Shown: one piece after another, positions 1 through 6,389 of the stretch
Layout: each line of letters opens with the position of its first letter
Position numbering within the stretch: the first letter of the stretch is position 1
Source of the DNA: Xanthobacteraceae bacterium
GTDB taxonomy: Bacteria; Pseudomonadota; Alphaproteobacteria; Rhizobiales; Xanthobacteraceae
Direction of reading: 5' to 3'
NCBI GenBank assembly: GCA_019746135.1
Contig: JAIESI010000320.1
Coordinates: forward strand, 1-37,756
Length of the DNA: 37,756 nt
Notes under the pieces: generated by a model
The model's input: only the letters and a program-made list of their open reading frames with translations
What the model was told of the DNA's origin: nothing
Databases searched by the model: none
Program-made: the position numbers and the translations under genes

Positions 1-160
<160 letters not shown>

Positions 161-200
161 TCACTCCTGAAAGACTTGGGAAGATTGGGATGGAACGGAA

Positions 201-497
201 TTAGGCGATCACGCCCATGATGTCGGACTCCTTCATGATCAGGAGATCCTCGCCGTCGAGCTTCACTTCGGTGCCCGACCACTTGCCGAACAGCACGCGG
301 TCGCCGTTCTTCAGATCCATCGGGACCAGCTTGCCGGTCTCGTCGCGGCCGCCGGGGCCCACGGCGACGATCTCGCCCTGCGACGGCTTTTCCTTCACGG
401 TGTCGGGGATGATGATGCCGCCGGCGGACTTCTCCTCGGCGTCGATGCGCTTGACGACCACGCGGTCGTGCAGGGGACGGAACTTGAGCTTGGCCAT
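201..497 (-). CDS. groS: 10 kDa co-chaperonin GroES
   Basis: GroES is the heptameric lid of the GroEL folding chamber. The 98-residue protein starts [19 protein letters not shown] and carries the mobile-loop region [13 protein letters not shown], then GEIVAVGPG and a [17 protein letters not shown] segment, at the family's usual length. The ATG at 495-497 has a GAGGAAAG ribosome-binding site. A longer in-frame reading would start at 569 inside the CIRCE operator, so it is not the protein start. The gene is first in a groS-groL operon, with a consensus-like promoter and CIRCE upstream, so HrcA repression relieved by heat or misfolding stress is expected. Confidence 0.98.
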   Translation of the reverse strand: MAKLKFRPLHDRVVVKRIDAEEKSAGGIIIPDTVKEKPSQGEIVAVGPGGRDETGKLVPMDLKNGDRVLFGKWSGTEVKLDGEDLLIMKESDIMGVIA

Positions 498-558
498 GCT
501 TTCCTCGTCGGCGCGTGAGCGCGGTGGTGGGAACAGAAAGTCTTGTTTTGATAGGCAC

Positions 559-584
559 TTAGCACTCAAACGAAAGAGTGCCAG
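559..584 (-). promoter_or_regulatory. CIRCE operator (HrcA binding site)
   Basis: Read on the plus strand, the arms are TTAGCACTC (559-567) and GAGTGCCAG (576-584). They contain the perfectly complementary GCACTC/GAGTGC core. The classical CIRCE is TTAGCACTC-N9-GAGTGCTAA; here the spacer is 8 bases and the outer part of one arm is degenerate. It lies just downstream of the groESL -10 box, so bound HrcA would cover the start of transcription. Confidence 0.9.
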
Positions 585-596
585 ATACCGCGCCCG

Positions 597-625
597 GAAA
601 TAGGGGCTTGGGCTCTGGGTGTCAA
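597..625 (-). promoter_or_regulatory. Sigma70-like promoter of groESL
   Basis: On the minus strand, TTGACA (620-625) is followed after exactly 17 bases by TATTTC (597-602). This puts the transcription start near 590, at the edge of CIRCE. The match to the housekeeping consensus and the fit with the operator make the call fairly safe. Confidence 0.75.
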
Positions 626-845
626 GCCGAACCGCCCCATTCGTTAAGCAAGGCGGCCGGTTGGTTAACGCTGCCGGGCCGGTTGGGCGGAGGCGGCCGG
701 AGCGGCTAGACTGGCCCTCCGGCGGGCCAGGGCGATTAGAATCTGGTTAAATTTGTATGGGTTAGAATGGATAACCCAAGCCGGGCGGATGGCCGCTGTC
801 CAACACTGCGCCGCCGCCGATCTGGATGTAGAGCAGGGACTTCGT

Positions 846-1364
846 ATGCGTGATCACCCTCGACCTCTCCCTATCGCAGCCTTTGCCGTTCTTGCCGCGG
901 GCCTCGCGCTCGGCGGGTGTAGCGGCATGAGCCTGCCGAGCTTCGGCGGCGGCGGATCTGACCCCGCAACGCCTCCCCCTTCTGCTGCGGCCCCCTCCAA
1001 ATACTCGCCCGAGGAGCTGGTCGGGCGCTGGGGCTACACGTCCTATCAAAACGAGGCCGACAAGGCGCGCACCATCAACACGGCCCGCGGCCTGTGCCGC
1101 AATCCTTACGTCATCGCCCGCGGCCCAAGCGGCGGCGTGATGATGCATCTCGCCGATCAGCGCCAGCCGAGCGAGTTGCGCCTGAAGGGCAGCAGCGACG
1201 GCCGGAATTACATCGGGCCGGACGGCGAGGCCGGCGGTGCGCAGGACCGGGAGATCGTCTCGTTCGACGGGCGGGTGCTGATCGCCCGCTACGTCGATCC
1301 CGATGCCGCCAACCGCTACGGCAACCAGGTCTACGTGCGCTGCTCGGCGACCGGCCGAGGCTGA
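846..1364 (+). CDS. Conserved lipoprotein of unknown function
   Basis: The 172-residue product begins with a lipoprotein signal: hydrophobic IAAFAVLAAGLALGG, then Cys25 in an LGGC lipobox. A Gly/Pro/Ser-rich linker (about 27-58) leads into a domain starting near SPEELVGRWGYTSY. That domain has two cysteines (GLCRN and VRCSAT near the end), possibly paired in the periplasm. The ATG at 846 was chosen because an AGGGA site lies just upstream and the signal peptide begins there; an in-frame ATG at 753 would add 31 residues before the signal. The stop is followed at once by the ArsC-like gene. It looks like the family of small Rhizobiales envelope proteins; no function is claimed. Confidence 0.8.
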   Translation: MRDHPRPLPIAAFAVLAAGLALGGCSGMSLPSFGGGGSDPATPPPSAAAPSKYSPEELVGRWGYTSYQNEADKARTINTARGLCRNPYVIARGPSGGVMMHLADQRQPSELRLKGSSDGRNYIGPDGEAGGAQDREIVSFDGRVLIARYVDPDAANRYGNQVYVRCSATGRG

Positions 1365-1365
1365 G

Positions 1366-1722
1366 TTGCCCAAGGTGGCGGTTACCATTTGGCACAACCC
1401 GCAGTGCGGGACCTCGCGCAAGGTCCTGGCGGCGATCCGCGCCAAGGGCATCGAGCCGGACGTCGTTGAATATCTCAAAGACCCGCCCAGCGCGGCCGAA
1501 ATCCGCACTGCGCTCAAGGACATGGGGATAGGCCCGCGCGAGCTCTTGCGCCGGCGCGGCACCCCCTATGATGATCTGGGCCTCGGCAAGCCCAAATGGA
1601 CCGACGCCGACCTGGTCGCCGCGATGGCCAAGCATCCGCTCCTGATCGAGCGGCCCGTGGTGCGGACCCGCAAGGGAACGCGGCTCTGCCGCCCGCCGGA
1701 CAGGCTCGACGAGATTCTCTAG
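1366..1722 (+). CDS. ArsC-family (thioredoxin-fold) reductase
   Basis: This is a small protein of the arsenate reductase/Spx-type ArsC family, which uses a cysteine thiol with glutathione or glutaredoxin. It starts with a beta strand and HNPQCGTSR, giving the catalytic Cys14 and the CX3R signature (Arg18). Further arginines typical of the anion pocket are at LLRRRGTPY and ERPVVRTRKGTR. The start is uncertain: TTG 1366 has GAGG five bases upstream, while GTG 1375 would give the more family-like MAVTIWHNP. The gene starts one base after the lipoprotein stop. No arsR, arsB or acr3 gene is nearby, so arsenate as the substrate is not supported by context. Confidence 0.85.
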   Translation: MPKVAVTIWHNPQCGTSRKVLAAIRAKGIEPDVVEYLKDPPSAAEIRTALKDMGIGPRELLRRRGTPYDDLGLGKPKWTDADLVAAMAKHPLLIERPVVRTRKGTRLCRPPDRLDEIL

Positions 1723-1825
1723 GGCATGATCCCGAAAAGTGTGAAGCGGTTTTCGGAAAAGATCATGCCCAAACAGGAGAACAAGCGGCGGGTCTGACTC
1801 AACTTCGTTGAATCAGACCCGCCGC
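1722..1825. repeat. Intergenic mosaic repeat with two hairpins
   Basis: The first hairpin has arms GGGCATGATC (1722-1731) and GATCATGCCC (1761-1770). Its inner part, CCGAAAAGTG...CGGTTTTCGG, recurs at 19486-19534, 22459-22501 and, in part, at 37059. The second is a 13-bp perfect stem, GCGGCGGGTCTGA (1785-1797) with TCAGACCCGCCGC (1813-1825). It is extended inward by five more pairs after one mismatch, to a TTC loop. The element starts on the last base of the ArsC stop codon and may end that transcript. Confidence 0.8.
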
Positions 1826-1879
1826 GTCCCGACGTCGTCCCCGCGTGCTCGCCACAACTTGGTTGATGCGAGGCAAGCG

Positions 1880-2527
1880 ATGCTGCGCTGGTTTCACGCC
1901 TTAATGCCGAAAGAGGAGCGCTTTTTCGAGCTGTTCGCGCGCCATTCGGACGTGGTCGTAGCCGGCGCCACGGCGTTGCGTGCGATGCTCGAGGGCGGCG
2001 ATGCCATCGCCGGCAACTACCAGGCCGTCATGGACCGCGAGCACGACGCCGACGACGTCACGCGCGAGGTGCTCATCGCCGTGCGCCGGACCTTCATCAC
2101 GCCGTTCGACCGCGGCAACATCCGCGAACTGATCACGTCGATGGACAATTCCATCGACCAGATGCAGAAGACTGCCAAGTCAGTTCGGCTGTTCGAGGTG
2201 ACGTCGTTCACGCCGCAGATGAGAAACATGGCCGACGTGATCCTCGAATGCGCCAAGCTCGTGCAGGAGGGCGTGCCGCTGCTCAAGTCGATCAGCAGCG
2301 AAGCCGGCCGCCTCAGCGAGCTGACGGCCAGGATTTCCGCGCTCGAGGGCCGCGCCGACGAGATGCACGATCAGGGGCTGCATGAGCTCTATCTGCTCAA
2401 CGCGAAAGACCGCAACGGGCTCGCGTTCTTCGTCGGCAACGAGATCTACGACCACCTGGAAAAGGTGGTGGATCGCTTCGACGACGTCGCCAACGTCATG
2501 CATGGCATCGTGATCGAGCACGTCTAG
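1880..2527 (+). CDS. DUF47/PhoU-like Pit accessory protein
   Basis: This is a 215-residue, all-helical protein of the DUF47 (PhoU-like) family, usually encoded next to Pit phosphate permeases and thought to modulate them. Family features are MLRWFHALMPKEERFFELF at the start, then a REHDADDVTREVL helix, RTFITPFDRGNIREL and MDNSIDQMQKTAK. The C-terminal half repeats the pattern with LEGRADEMHD and IYDHLEKVVDRFDDVANV. Acidic ExxxD-type motifs are those expected to bind metal in PhoU folds. The ATG at 1880 has GAGG upstream; a start at 1808 is rejected because it lies inside a hairpin repeat. Pit starts 19 bases downstream on the same strand, so the pair is probably an operon. Confidence 0.9.
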   Translation: MLRWFHALMPKEERFFELFARHSDVVVAGATALRAMLEGGDAIAGNYQAVMDREHDADDVTREVLIAVRRTFITPFDRGNIRELITSMDNSIDQMQKTAKSVRLFEVTSFTPQMRNMADVILECAKLVQEGVPLLKSISSEAGRLSELTARISALEGRADEMHDQGLHELYLLNAKDRNGLAFFVGNEIYDHLEKVVDRFDDVANVMHGIVIEHV

Positions 2528-2545
2528 CCGGGGCGGTTGAACGCG

Positions 2546-3550
2546 ATGGACGTCGGGCTTGCATTCCCGCTGCTGGTGGCGCTGATCCTGGTTGCGCTGG
2601 CGTTCGATTTTCTCAACGGGATGCATGATGCGGCGAACTCGATCGCCACGATCGTGTCGACGCGGGTGCTGCGCCCGCACTATGCCGTGGCGTGGGCCGC
2701 ATTCTTCAACTTCATCGCGTTCCTGTTCTTCGGCCTGCATGTGGCGGAAACCATAGGCCGCGGCATTGTCGACACCGCCATCGTCGATCCTCAGGTGATC
2801 TTCGGCGCCCTGATGGGGGCGATCAGCTGGAACCTGATCACCTGGTATTTCGGAATTCCATCGTCGAGCTCGCATGCCCTGATCGGCGGGCTGCTCGGCG
2901 CGGCCATCGCCAAGGGCGGCCTCGGAACCATCGTCTGGAATGGCGTCATCAAGACGACGTTGGCGATTGCCGGCTCGCCGATGACCGGCTTTTTTCTGGC
3001 GCTCATTCTGATGCTGGTGGTGTCGTGGATCTTCGTGCGGTCGGCGCCGTTTGCGGTCGACCGGCTGTTCCGCAGCCTTCAGTTCGTGTCCGCGTCGCTC
3101 TATTCGCTCGGGCACGGCGGCAATGATGCGCAAAAGACCATGGGCATCATTGCGGTCCTGCTCTATTCGCAAGGCTACCTTGGCGGCAACTTCCATGTGC
3201 CGTTCTGGGTCGTGATCACGTGCCAGGCCATGATGGGGCTCGGCACGCTGGCGGGTGGCTGGCGGATCGTCAAAACCATGGGCTCGAAGATCACGAGCCT
3301 CACGCCGATGCAGGGATTCTGCGCCGAGACCGGCGGCTCCATCACGCTGTTCACGGCCACCTGGCTCGGCATCCCGGTGTCCACGACGCACACGATCACC
3401 GGCTGCATCGTCGGCGTGGGCGCGGCGAAGCGGGTGTCGGCGGTGCGCTGGGGTGTGGCCGCCAACATCGTCTATGCATGGATCATCACCATCCCGGCGT
3501 CCGGTCTGATCGCTGCCGCATGCTATCTGGCGGTCGGCTGGATCGGCTGA
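2546..3550 (+). CDS. pit: Low-affinity inorganic phosphate transporter, PiT family
   Basis: This inner-membrane cation-coupled phosphate (metal-phosphate) permease has 334 residues and about ten hydrophobic segments. Both inverted PiT signatures are present: FDFLNGMHDAANSIATIVST near 20-39 and GHGGNDAQKTMG near 189-200. Each is followed by a serine/threonine-His element, PSSSSHALIGG at about 105 and PVSTTHTITGCIVG at about 277. The ATG at 2546 is preferred to TTG 2537, because the only purine-rich stretch (GGGGCGG) ends directly before the TTG. It is paired with the DUF47 gene. High-affinity Pst genes are absent here, so this looks like constitutive uptake. Confidence 0.93.
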   Translation: MDVGLAFPLLVALILVALAFDFLNGMHDAANSIATIVSTRVLRPHYAVAWAAFFNFIAFLFFGLHVAETIGRGIVDTAIVDPQVIFGALMGAISWNLITWYFGIPSSSSHALIGGLLGAAIAKGGLGTIVWNGVIKTTLAIAGSPMTGFFLALILMLVVSWIFVRSAPFAVDRLFRSLQFVSASLYSLGHGGNDAQKTMGIIAVLLYSQGYLGGNFHVPFWVVITCQAMMGLGTLAGGWRIVKTMGSKITSLTPMQGFCAETGGSITLFTATWLGIPVSTTHTITGCIVGVGAAKRVSAVRWGVAANIVYAWIITIPASGLIAAACYLAVGWIG

Positions 3551-3574
3551 AATCGCCCGCGCTTCGGCACACAG

Positions 3575-3602
3575 AAAAAAGCCCCGGACTTTCGTCCGGG
3601 GC
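3575..3602 (-). terminator. Rho-independent terminator between pit and the porin gene
   Basis: The stem is GCCCCGGAC (3581-3589) with GTCCGGGGC (3594-3602) and a TTTC loop. On the minus strand it is followed by six U (A-run at 3575-3580), making a textbook terminator for the porin gene at 3628. The stem may also stop pit from the other side. Confidence 0.88.
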
Positions 3603-3627
3603 TTCGAGTTTGCGGTGATGTGGTTTC

Positions 3628-4293
3628 TTAGAAGCGGTAGTTCACGCCGGCGCGCACGATGTTCATGCTGAGGTCGACATTGGTTGCCGTACCGCAAGCT
3701 GCGGCGCTGCAGGTCGTGTCGCCGAGGTCGGCGTGGAGATATTCGAGCTTCGCGGTCCAGTTGCCGGCGATCACGCCTTCAACGCCCGCGCCGACCGTCC
3801 AGCCTGCATTGGTGTCGCTCGAGCCGGCGAAGCCGGTGCGATTGGCTTTGATGTCGCCGAAGGCGACGCCGCCGGTGACGTAGGGCAGCCAGCGATCCCA
3901 GGCGTAGCCGACCCGGCCACGCACCGTGCCGAACCACTCGTTCTTGGTCTCGCAGGTGAAGCCGCCGCACGGGGTTGAGTCCTTGACGCCGCTCCAGGCG
4001 ACGTCGCCTTCAAGACCGAACACCCACGGGCTGCCGAGGCCCTGCCAGTTGTAGCCGGCGGTGCCGCCGATCAGGCCGCCCGACGGGCTGTTGCTGACGG
4101 CAAGGCCGTTCCAGTCTGAATCGCCCCACGCGCCGCCGCCCTGGATACCGAGATAGAAGCCGGTCCAGTTGTACATCGGGGCGTAAGCCGCCGGCGCCTT
4201 GTAGGGCATGCCACGCGGCAGGTCCGCGGCCTGAGCCGGAATTGCAGCCGCGAGAGCGAGCAGGCCGAGGCCCGCAAGAAGAGAACGTTTCAT
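3628..4293 (-). CDS. Outer-membrane beta-barrel protein (Omp25/Omp31 type), paralogue 1
   Basis: The 221-residue protein has a clear signal peptide (MKRSLLAGLGLLALAAAIPAQA, cleavage before ADLP). An eight-stranded barrel pattern follows: YNWTGFYLGIQGGGAWG, GGTAGYNWQG, WVFGLEGDVAWSG, RGRVGYAWDRWLPYVTGGVAFG, GWTVGAGVEG, NWTAKLEYLHADLGD. It ends in VRAGVNYRF, the aromatic signal read by the BAM complex. Two loops carry cysteine pairs, Cys109/Cys114 and Cys195/Cys200, perhaps disulfides. The start ATG at 4293 has a strong GGAGGTGG site. It is nearly co-linear with the gene at 4564-5229 and has its own terminator. Such proteins are abundant structural porin-like proteins; no substrate is known. 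Confidence 0.9.
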   Translation of the reverse strand: MKRSLLAGLGLLALAAAIPAQAADLPRGMPYKAPAAYAPMYNWTGFYLGIQGGGAWGDSDWNGLAVSNSPSGGLIGGTAGYNWQGLGSPWVFGLEGDVAWSGVKDSTPCGGFTCETKNEWFGTVRGRVGYAWDRWLPYVTGGVAFGDIKANRTGFAGSSDTNAGWTVGAGVEGVIAGNWTAKLEYLHADLGDTTCSAAACGTATNVDLSMNIVRAGVNYRF

Positions 4294-4372
4294 CACACCA
4301 CCTCCAAAATTCAAAGTTGACGCAAAGTATTCAATGGAGGCGTTAAGTCTAGTGCAGAAAAGTCACACAAGT

Positions 4373-4384
4373 ATTGTTAACAAT
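4373..4384. promoter_or_regulatory. 12-bp perfect palindrome in the porin promoter region
   Basis: ATTGTTAACAAT is a perfect palindrome in the AT-rich 270-base gap between two porin genes, about 80 bases upstream of the start codon at 4293. It could be a regulator site or chance in AT-rich DNA. The rest of the gap (4294-4563) holds the leader and promoter of paralogue 1 and the hairpin of paralogue 2. Confidence 0.3.
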
Positions 4385-4508
4385 TCCTTGATGCGAAAAC
4401 CCGCATTTTTACTGCATTCTTGGAGGCGGGCTCTGGCGTATACCGATAATTTACCATGTGGATGGTCAAGAAATACTAAACAAATATTGCCCGGCAGCGA
4501 TCTGAATG

Positions 4509-4541
4509 CATCGCCCCGGACGCCGCGCGGCCGGGGCGATG
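4509..4541 (-). terminator. Hairpin terminator of porin paralogue 2
   Basis: The arms CATCGCCCCGG (4509-4519) and CCGGGGCGATG (4531-4541) form an 11-bp stem 22 bases past the stop codon of the gene at 4564. There is no U-run, so it may act as a weak terminator or an mRNA-stabilising stem. Confidence 0.5.
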
Positions 4542-4563
4542 TCGTCTCTGAAAGCGTCGCGGC

Positions 4564-5229
4564 TCAGAACCGCCAGTTCAGGCCGGCGCGAACCACATGC
4601 GTGCGGAAGTCGATATTGCTTCCCGCGACGCAGCCGTTGCAGGAAATGTCGCCGAGATCGACATAGAGATACTCGAGCTTCGCGGTCCAATTGCCGACGA
4701 TCGCTCCCTCGACGCCCGCACCAACGGTCCAGCCGACGTTGGTGTCGCTCACGCTGCCGACCCCGTTCTGGGTGGCCTTCACCTCACCGAACGCCACGCC
4801 GCCGGTCACGTACGGCATCCACCGGTCCCAGGCGTAGCCGAGACGGCCGCGGCCGGTGCCGAGCCAGCTGTTCTTGACCTCGCACCCGGTCGGGCAGAGC
4901 GCGTTGGTGAAGTCGCCCTTGATGTTGGCCCAGGCGATATCGCCTTCGAGGCCGAACACCCACGGGCTGCCGACGCCCTGCCAGTTGTAGCCGATGGTGC
5001 CGCCGACGAGGCCGCCCGACACGTCGGTGTCGGTGCCGAAACCGCTCCAGTCGGAACGGCCGAAGCCGCCGCCGCCCTGGATACCGAGATAGAAGCCGGT
5101 CCAGTTGTAAGCCGGCGCGAACATCACCGGCGCCTTGGTCGGCGGCATGGCGCGCGGCAGATCGGCTGCCACGGCTTGTGTGGCGGCCAATCCGAGCAGT
5201 CCCATTGTGGCGACAAGAACTCTACGCAT
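4564..5229 (-). CDS. Outer-membrane beta-barrel protein, paralogue 2
   Basis: This has the same length (221 residues) and layout as paralogue 1: signal peptide to about residue 21 (AATQAVA before ADLP), then YNWTGFYLGIQGGGGFG, WVFGLEGDIAWANIKG, RGRLGYAWDRWMPYVTGGVAFG, GWTVGAGVEGAIVGNWTAKLEY and the C-terminal VRAGLNWRF. Loop cysteines are again paired but differently spaced (Cys112/Cys116, Cys197/Cys200). The ATG at 5229 has a GGGAGGTGGG site. The close identity of barrel strands with divergence confined to loops points to tandem duplication followed by loop change. It is predicted in the outer membrane; whether it has porin activity is unknown. Confidence 0.9.
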   Translation of the reverse strand: MRRVLVATMGLLGLAATQAVAADLPRAMPPTKAPVMFAPAYNWTGFYLGIQGGGGFGRSDWSGFGTDTDVSGGLVGGTIGYNWQGVGSPWVFGLEGDIAWANIKGDFTNALCPTGCEVKNSWLGTGRGRLGYAWDRWMPYVTGGVAFGEVKATQNGVGSVSDTNVGWTVGAGVEGAIVGNWTAKLEYLYVDLGDISCNGCVAGSNIDFRTHVVRAGLNWRF

Positions 5230-5396
5230 ACCCACCTCCCATTGCTTGAAGCAACCCGCACAACACCGCGCAATGCCGGTTGGTTCCTGGATTTTCCAGT
5301 CCTCGTGAGATTTCTTGGCGAGAGTGCGACCGTGTTGTGGCGACACACAGCAGGTACGCGCGTGTGGTTTTCACGTCACGGTTGGAACCCGCAAAG

Positions 5397-5428
5397 CCAA
5401 AAGCCCTGGAGCAATCCGGGGCTTTTGG
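5397..5428 (-). terminator. Terminator hairpin of porin paralogue 3
   Basis: The 14-bp stem runs from 5397-5410 to 5415-5428 (CCAAAAGCCC outer half) with a GCAA loop on the plus strand and one G-T wobble. It lies 20 bases past the stop of the gene at 5449. The minus-strand copy ends in CUUUUGG with further Us, so it can act as an intrinsic terminator. Confidence 0.75.
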
Positions 5429-5448
5429 CCTGCGGCCTTTGCCACAAT

Positions 5449-6063
5449 TCAGAAGCGGTAATTTACGCCGAAGCGCAGGATGCTCGACGAAATTCCGTGG
5501 TCCGCGCCGGTCAGGCTGTACGAACGCTCGCCGAGATCGACGTAGAGGTATTCGGCCCTGGCGCTCCAGTTGCCCATCAGCGCGACCTCCATGCCGCCGC
5601 CGGCGGCCCAGCCGGCCGAGGTCCGCGACTCCTCGATGCCGCTTGCGATGTTCTGCGCGCGCAGCGTGCCGTAGGCGAGGCCCACCGTGCCGTAGAACAG
5701 GATGTTGCTCATCGCATAGCCGGCGCGGGCGCGCAGCGTGCCGAACCACGGGTTCGAGAACTTCCAGCCGGCGAAGCGGTCGTCGGCGTCCGACATCTGC
5801 AGGTCGGTCTCGCCGCCGAACACGAACTGTCCGATCTGCCAGTTGTAGCCGCCCTGGATGCCGCCGGTGACACCGGACGGATCATTGCCGGTGTTGCTCA
5901 CCGAGCCCCACTGATAGCCGAGGTTGGCGCCGACATAGGGTCCTTGCCAGAAATAGCCGCGGGCTGCGGCTGTCGGGGCGTAAGGAACGAGATCGCCAGC
6001 CGCCGCAGCGGCCGGTGCCAGCACGAGAGCGGCGATTGCTGCCGCGAAGACGGGCTTGTTCAT
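5449..6063 (-). CDS. Outer-membrane beta-barrel protein, divergent paralogue 3
   Basis: The 204-residue protein has a signal peptide (MNKPVFAAAIAALVLAPAAAAA, then GDLVPY) and the same barrel family pattern: GPYVGANLGYQWG, GGIQGGYNWQIGQFVFGGETDLQ, PWFGTLRARAGYAMSNILFYGTVGLAYG, GWAAGGGMEVALMGNWSARAEYLYVDLG. It ends LRFGVNYRF. It lacks the loop cysteines of its two neighbours and is clearly more distant. The ATG at 6063 has a GGAGGTGA site. It has its own terminator (5397-5428), and a 219-base gap separates it from paralogue 2, so the three porin-like genes are probably separate transcripts. Family: Omp25/Omp31-like; the role is likely structural or porin-like. Confidence 0.88.
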   Translation of the reverse strand: MNKPVFAAAIAALVLAPAAAAAGDLVPYAPTAAARGYFWQGPYVGANLGYQWGSVSNTGNDPSGVTGGIQGGYNWQIGQFVFGGETDLQMSDADDRFAGWKFSNPWFGTLRARAGYAMSNILFYGTVGLAYGTLRAQNIASGIEESRTSAGWAAGGGMEVALMGNWSARAEYLYVDLGERSYSLTGADHGISSSILRFGVNYRF

Positions 6064-6389
6064 CGTCACCTCCACAGACCCTGTCTCTCGAAGCGGTTGG
6101 GCCGCCTGCATTGGGTCACGCGGATCGTTCGCCGATTTGCTTGCCCTTCGCGGTGCGCGAGCATAGTCGCGAACACGGAGCAAAGAGGTCCGCCGGGCGG
6201 CGAAAGATGGGCGCGTGGTGAAGGATTTATCGGGCCTTTTAACTTAAGCGTTTGTGAATCGGTAAGCCTGCCGCGGCCTTAACGCTAAGGAACCGTGTAT
6301 TGGTCTCCGGCGCGATAAAAACTATTTTACCATGCCACAATTGGCGCGGCCGCTGCTGCGGCCGGTGCCTGCGAGGAGATGAGACCGGC
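6064..6389. other. Divergent promoter region porin 3 / uvrC
   Basis: This 326-base gap must hold promoters for both flanking genes; none could be assigned with confidence. It contains a 7-bp hairpin CGGCCGC-TGCT-GCGGCCG at 6347-6364, just ahead of the uvrC ribosome-binding site (GAGGAG, 6373-6378), which may lie in the uvrC leader. No ORF in it looks real. Confidence 0.5.

Larger units (their letters stand above)
498..845. other. Divergent intergenic region groS / lipoprotein
   Basis: This 348-base gap holds the groS leader, CIRCE (559-584) and the groESL promoter (597-625). From 626 to 845 it must also hold the promoter of the plus-strand lipoprotein gene. No convincing -35/-10 pair was picked out there, and no further gene was seen. 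Confidence 0.6.

Noticed and set aside
1366..1722. Arsenic resistance locus
   Set aside because: Only a lone ArsC-fold gene is present; no arsR, arsB, acr3 or arsH nearby.
1808..1879. Earlier start for the DUF47 protein
   Set aside because: This start lies inside the loop of a strong hairpin repeat; ATG 1880 has GAGG and begins the family similarity.
2180..3697. 505-residue minus-strand open frame
   Set aside because: It is antisense to the DUF47 and pit genes, is rich in His/Arg/Asp as expected for a shadow frame in GC-rich DNA, and has no family pattern.
4597..6282. 561-residue plus-strand open frame across the porin genes
   Set aside because: It mirrors three genes with signal peptides, strong ribosome-binding sites and barrel patterns on the other strand; composition is low-information.
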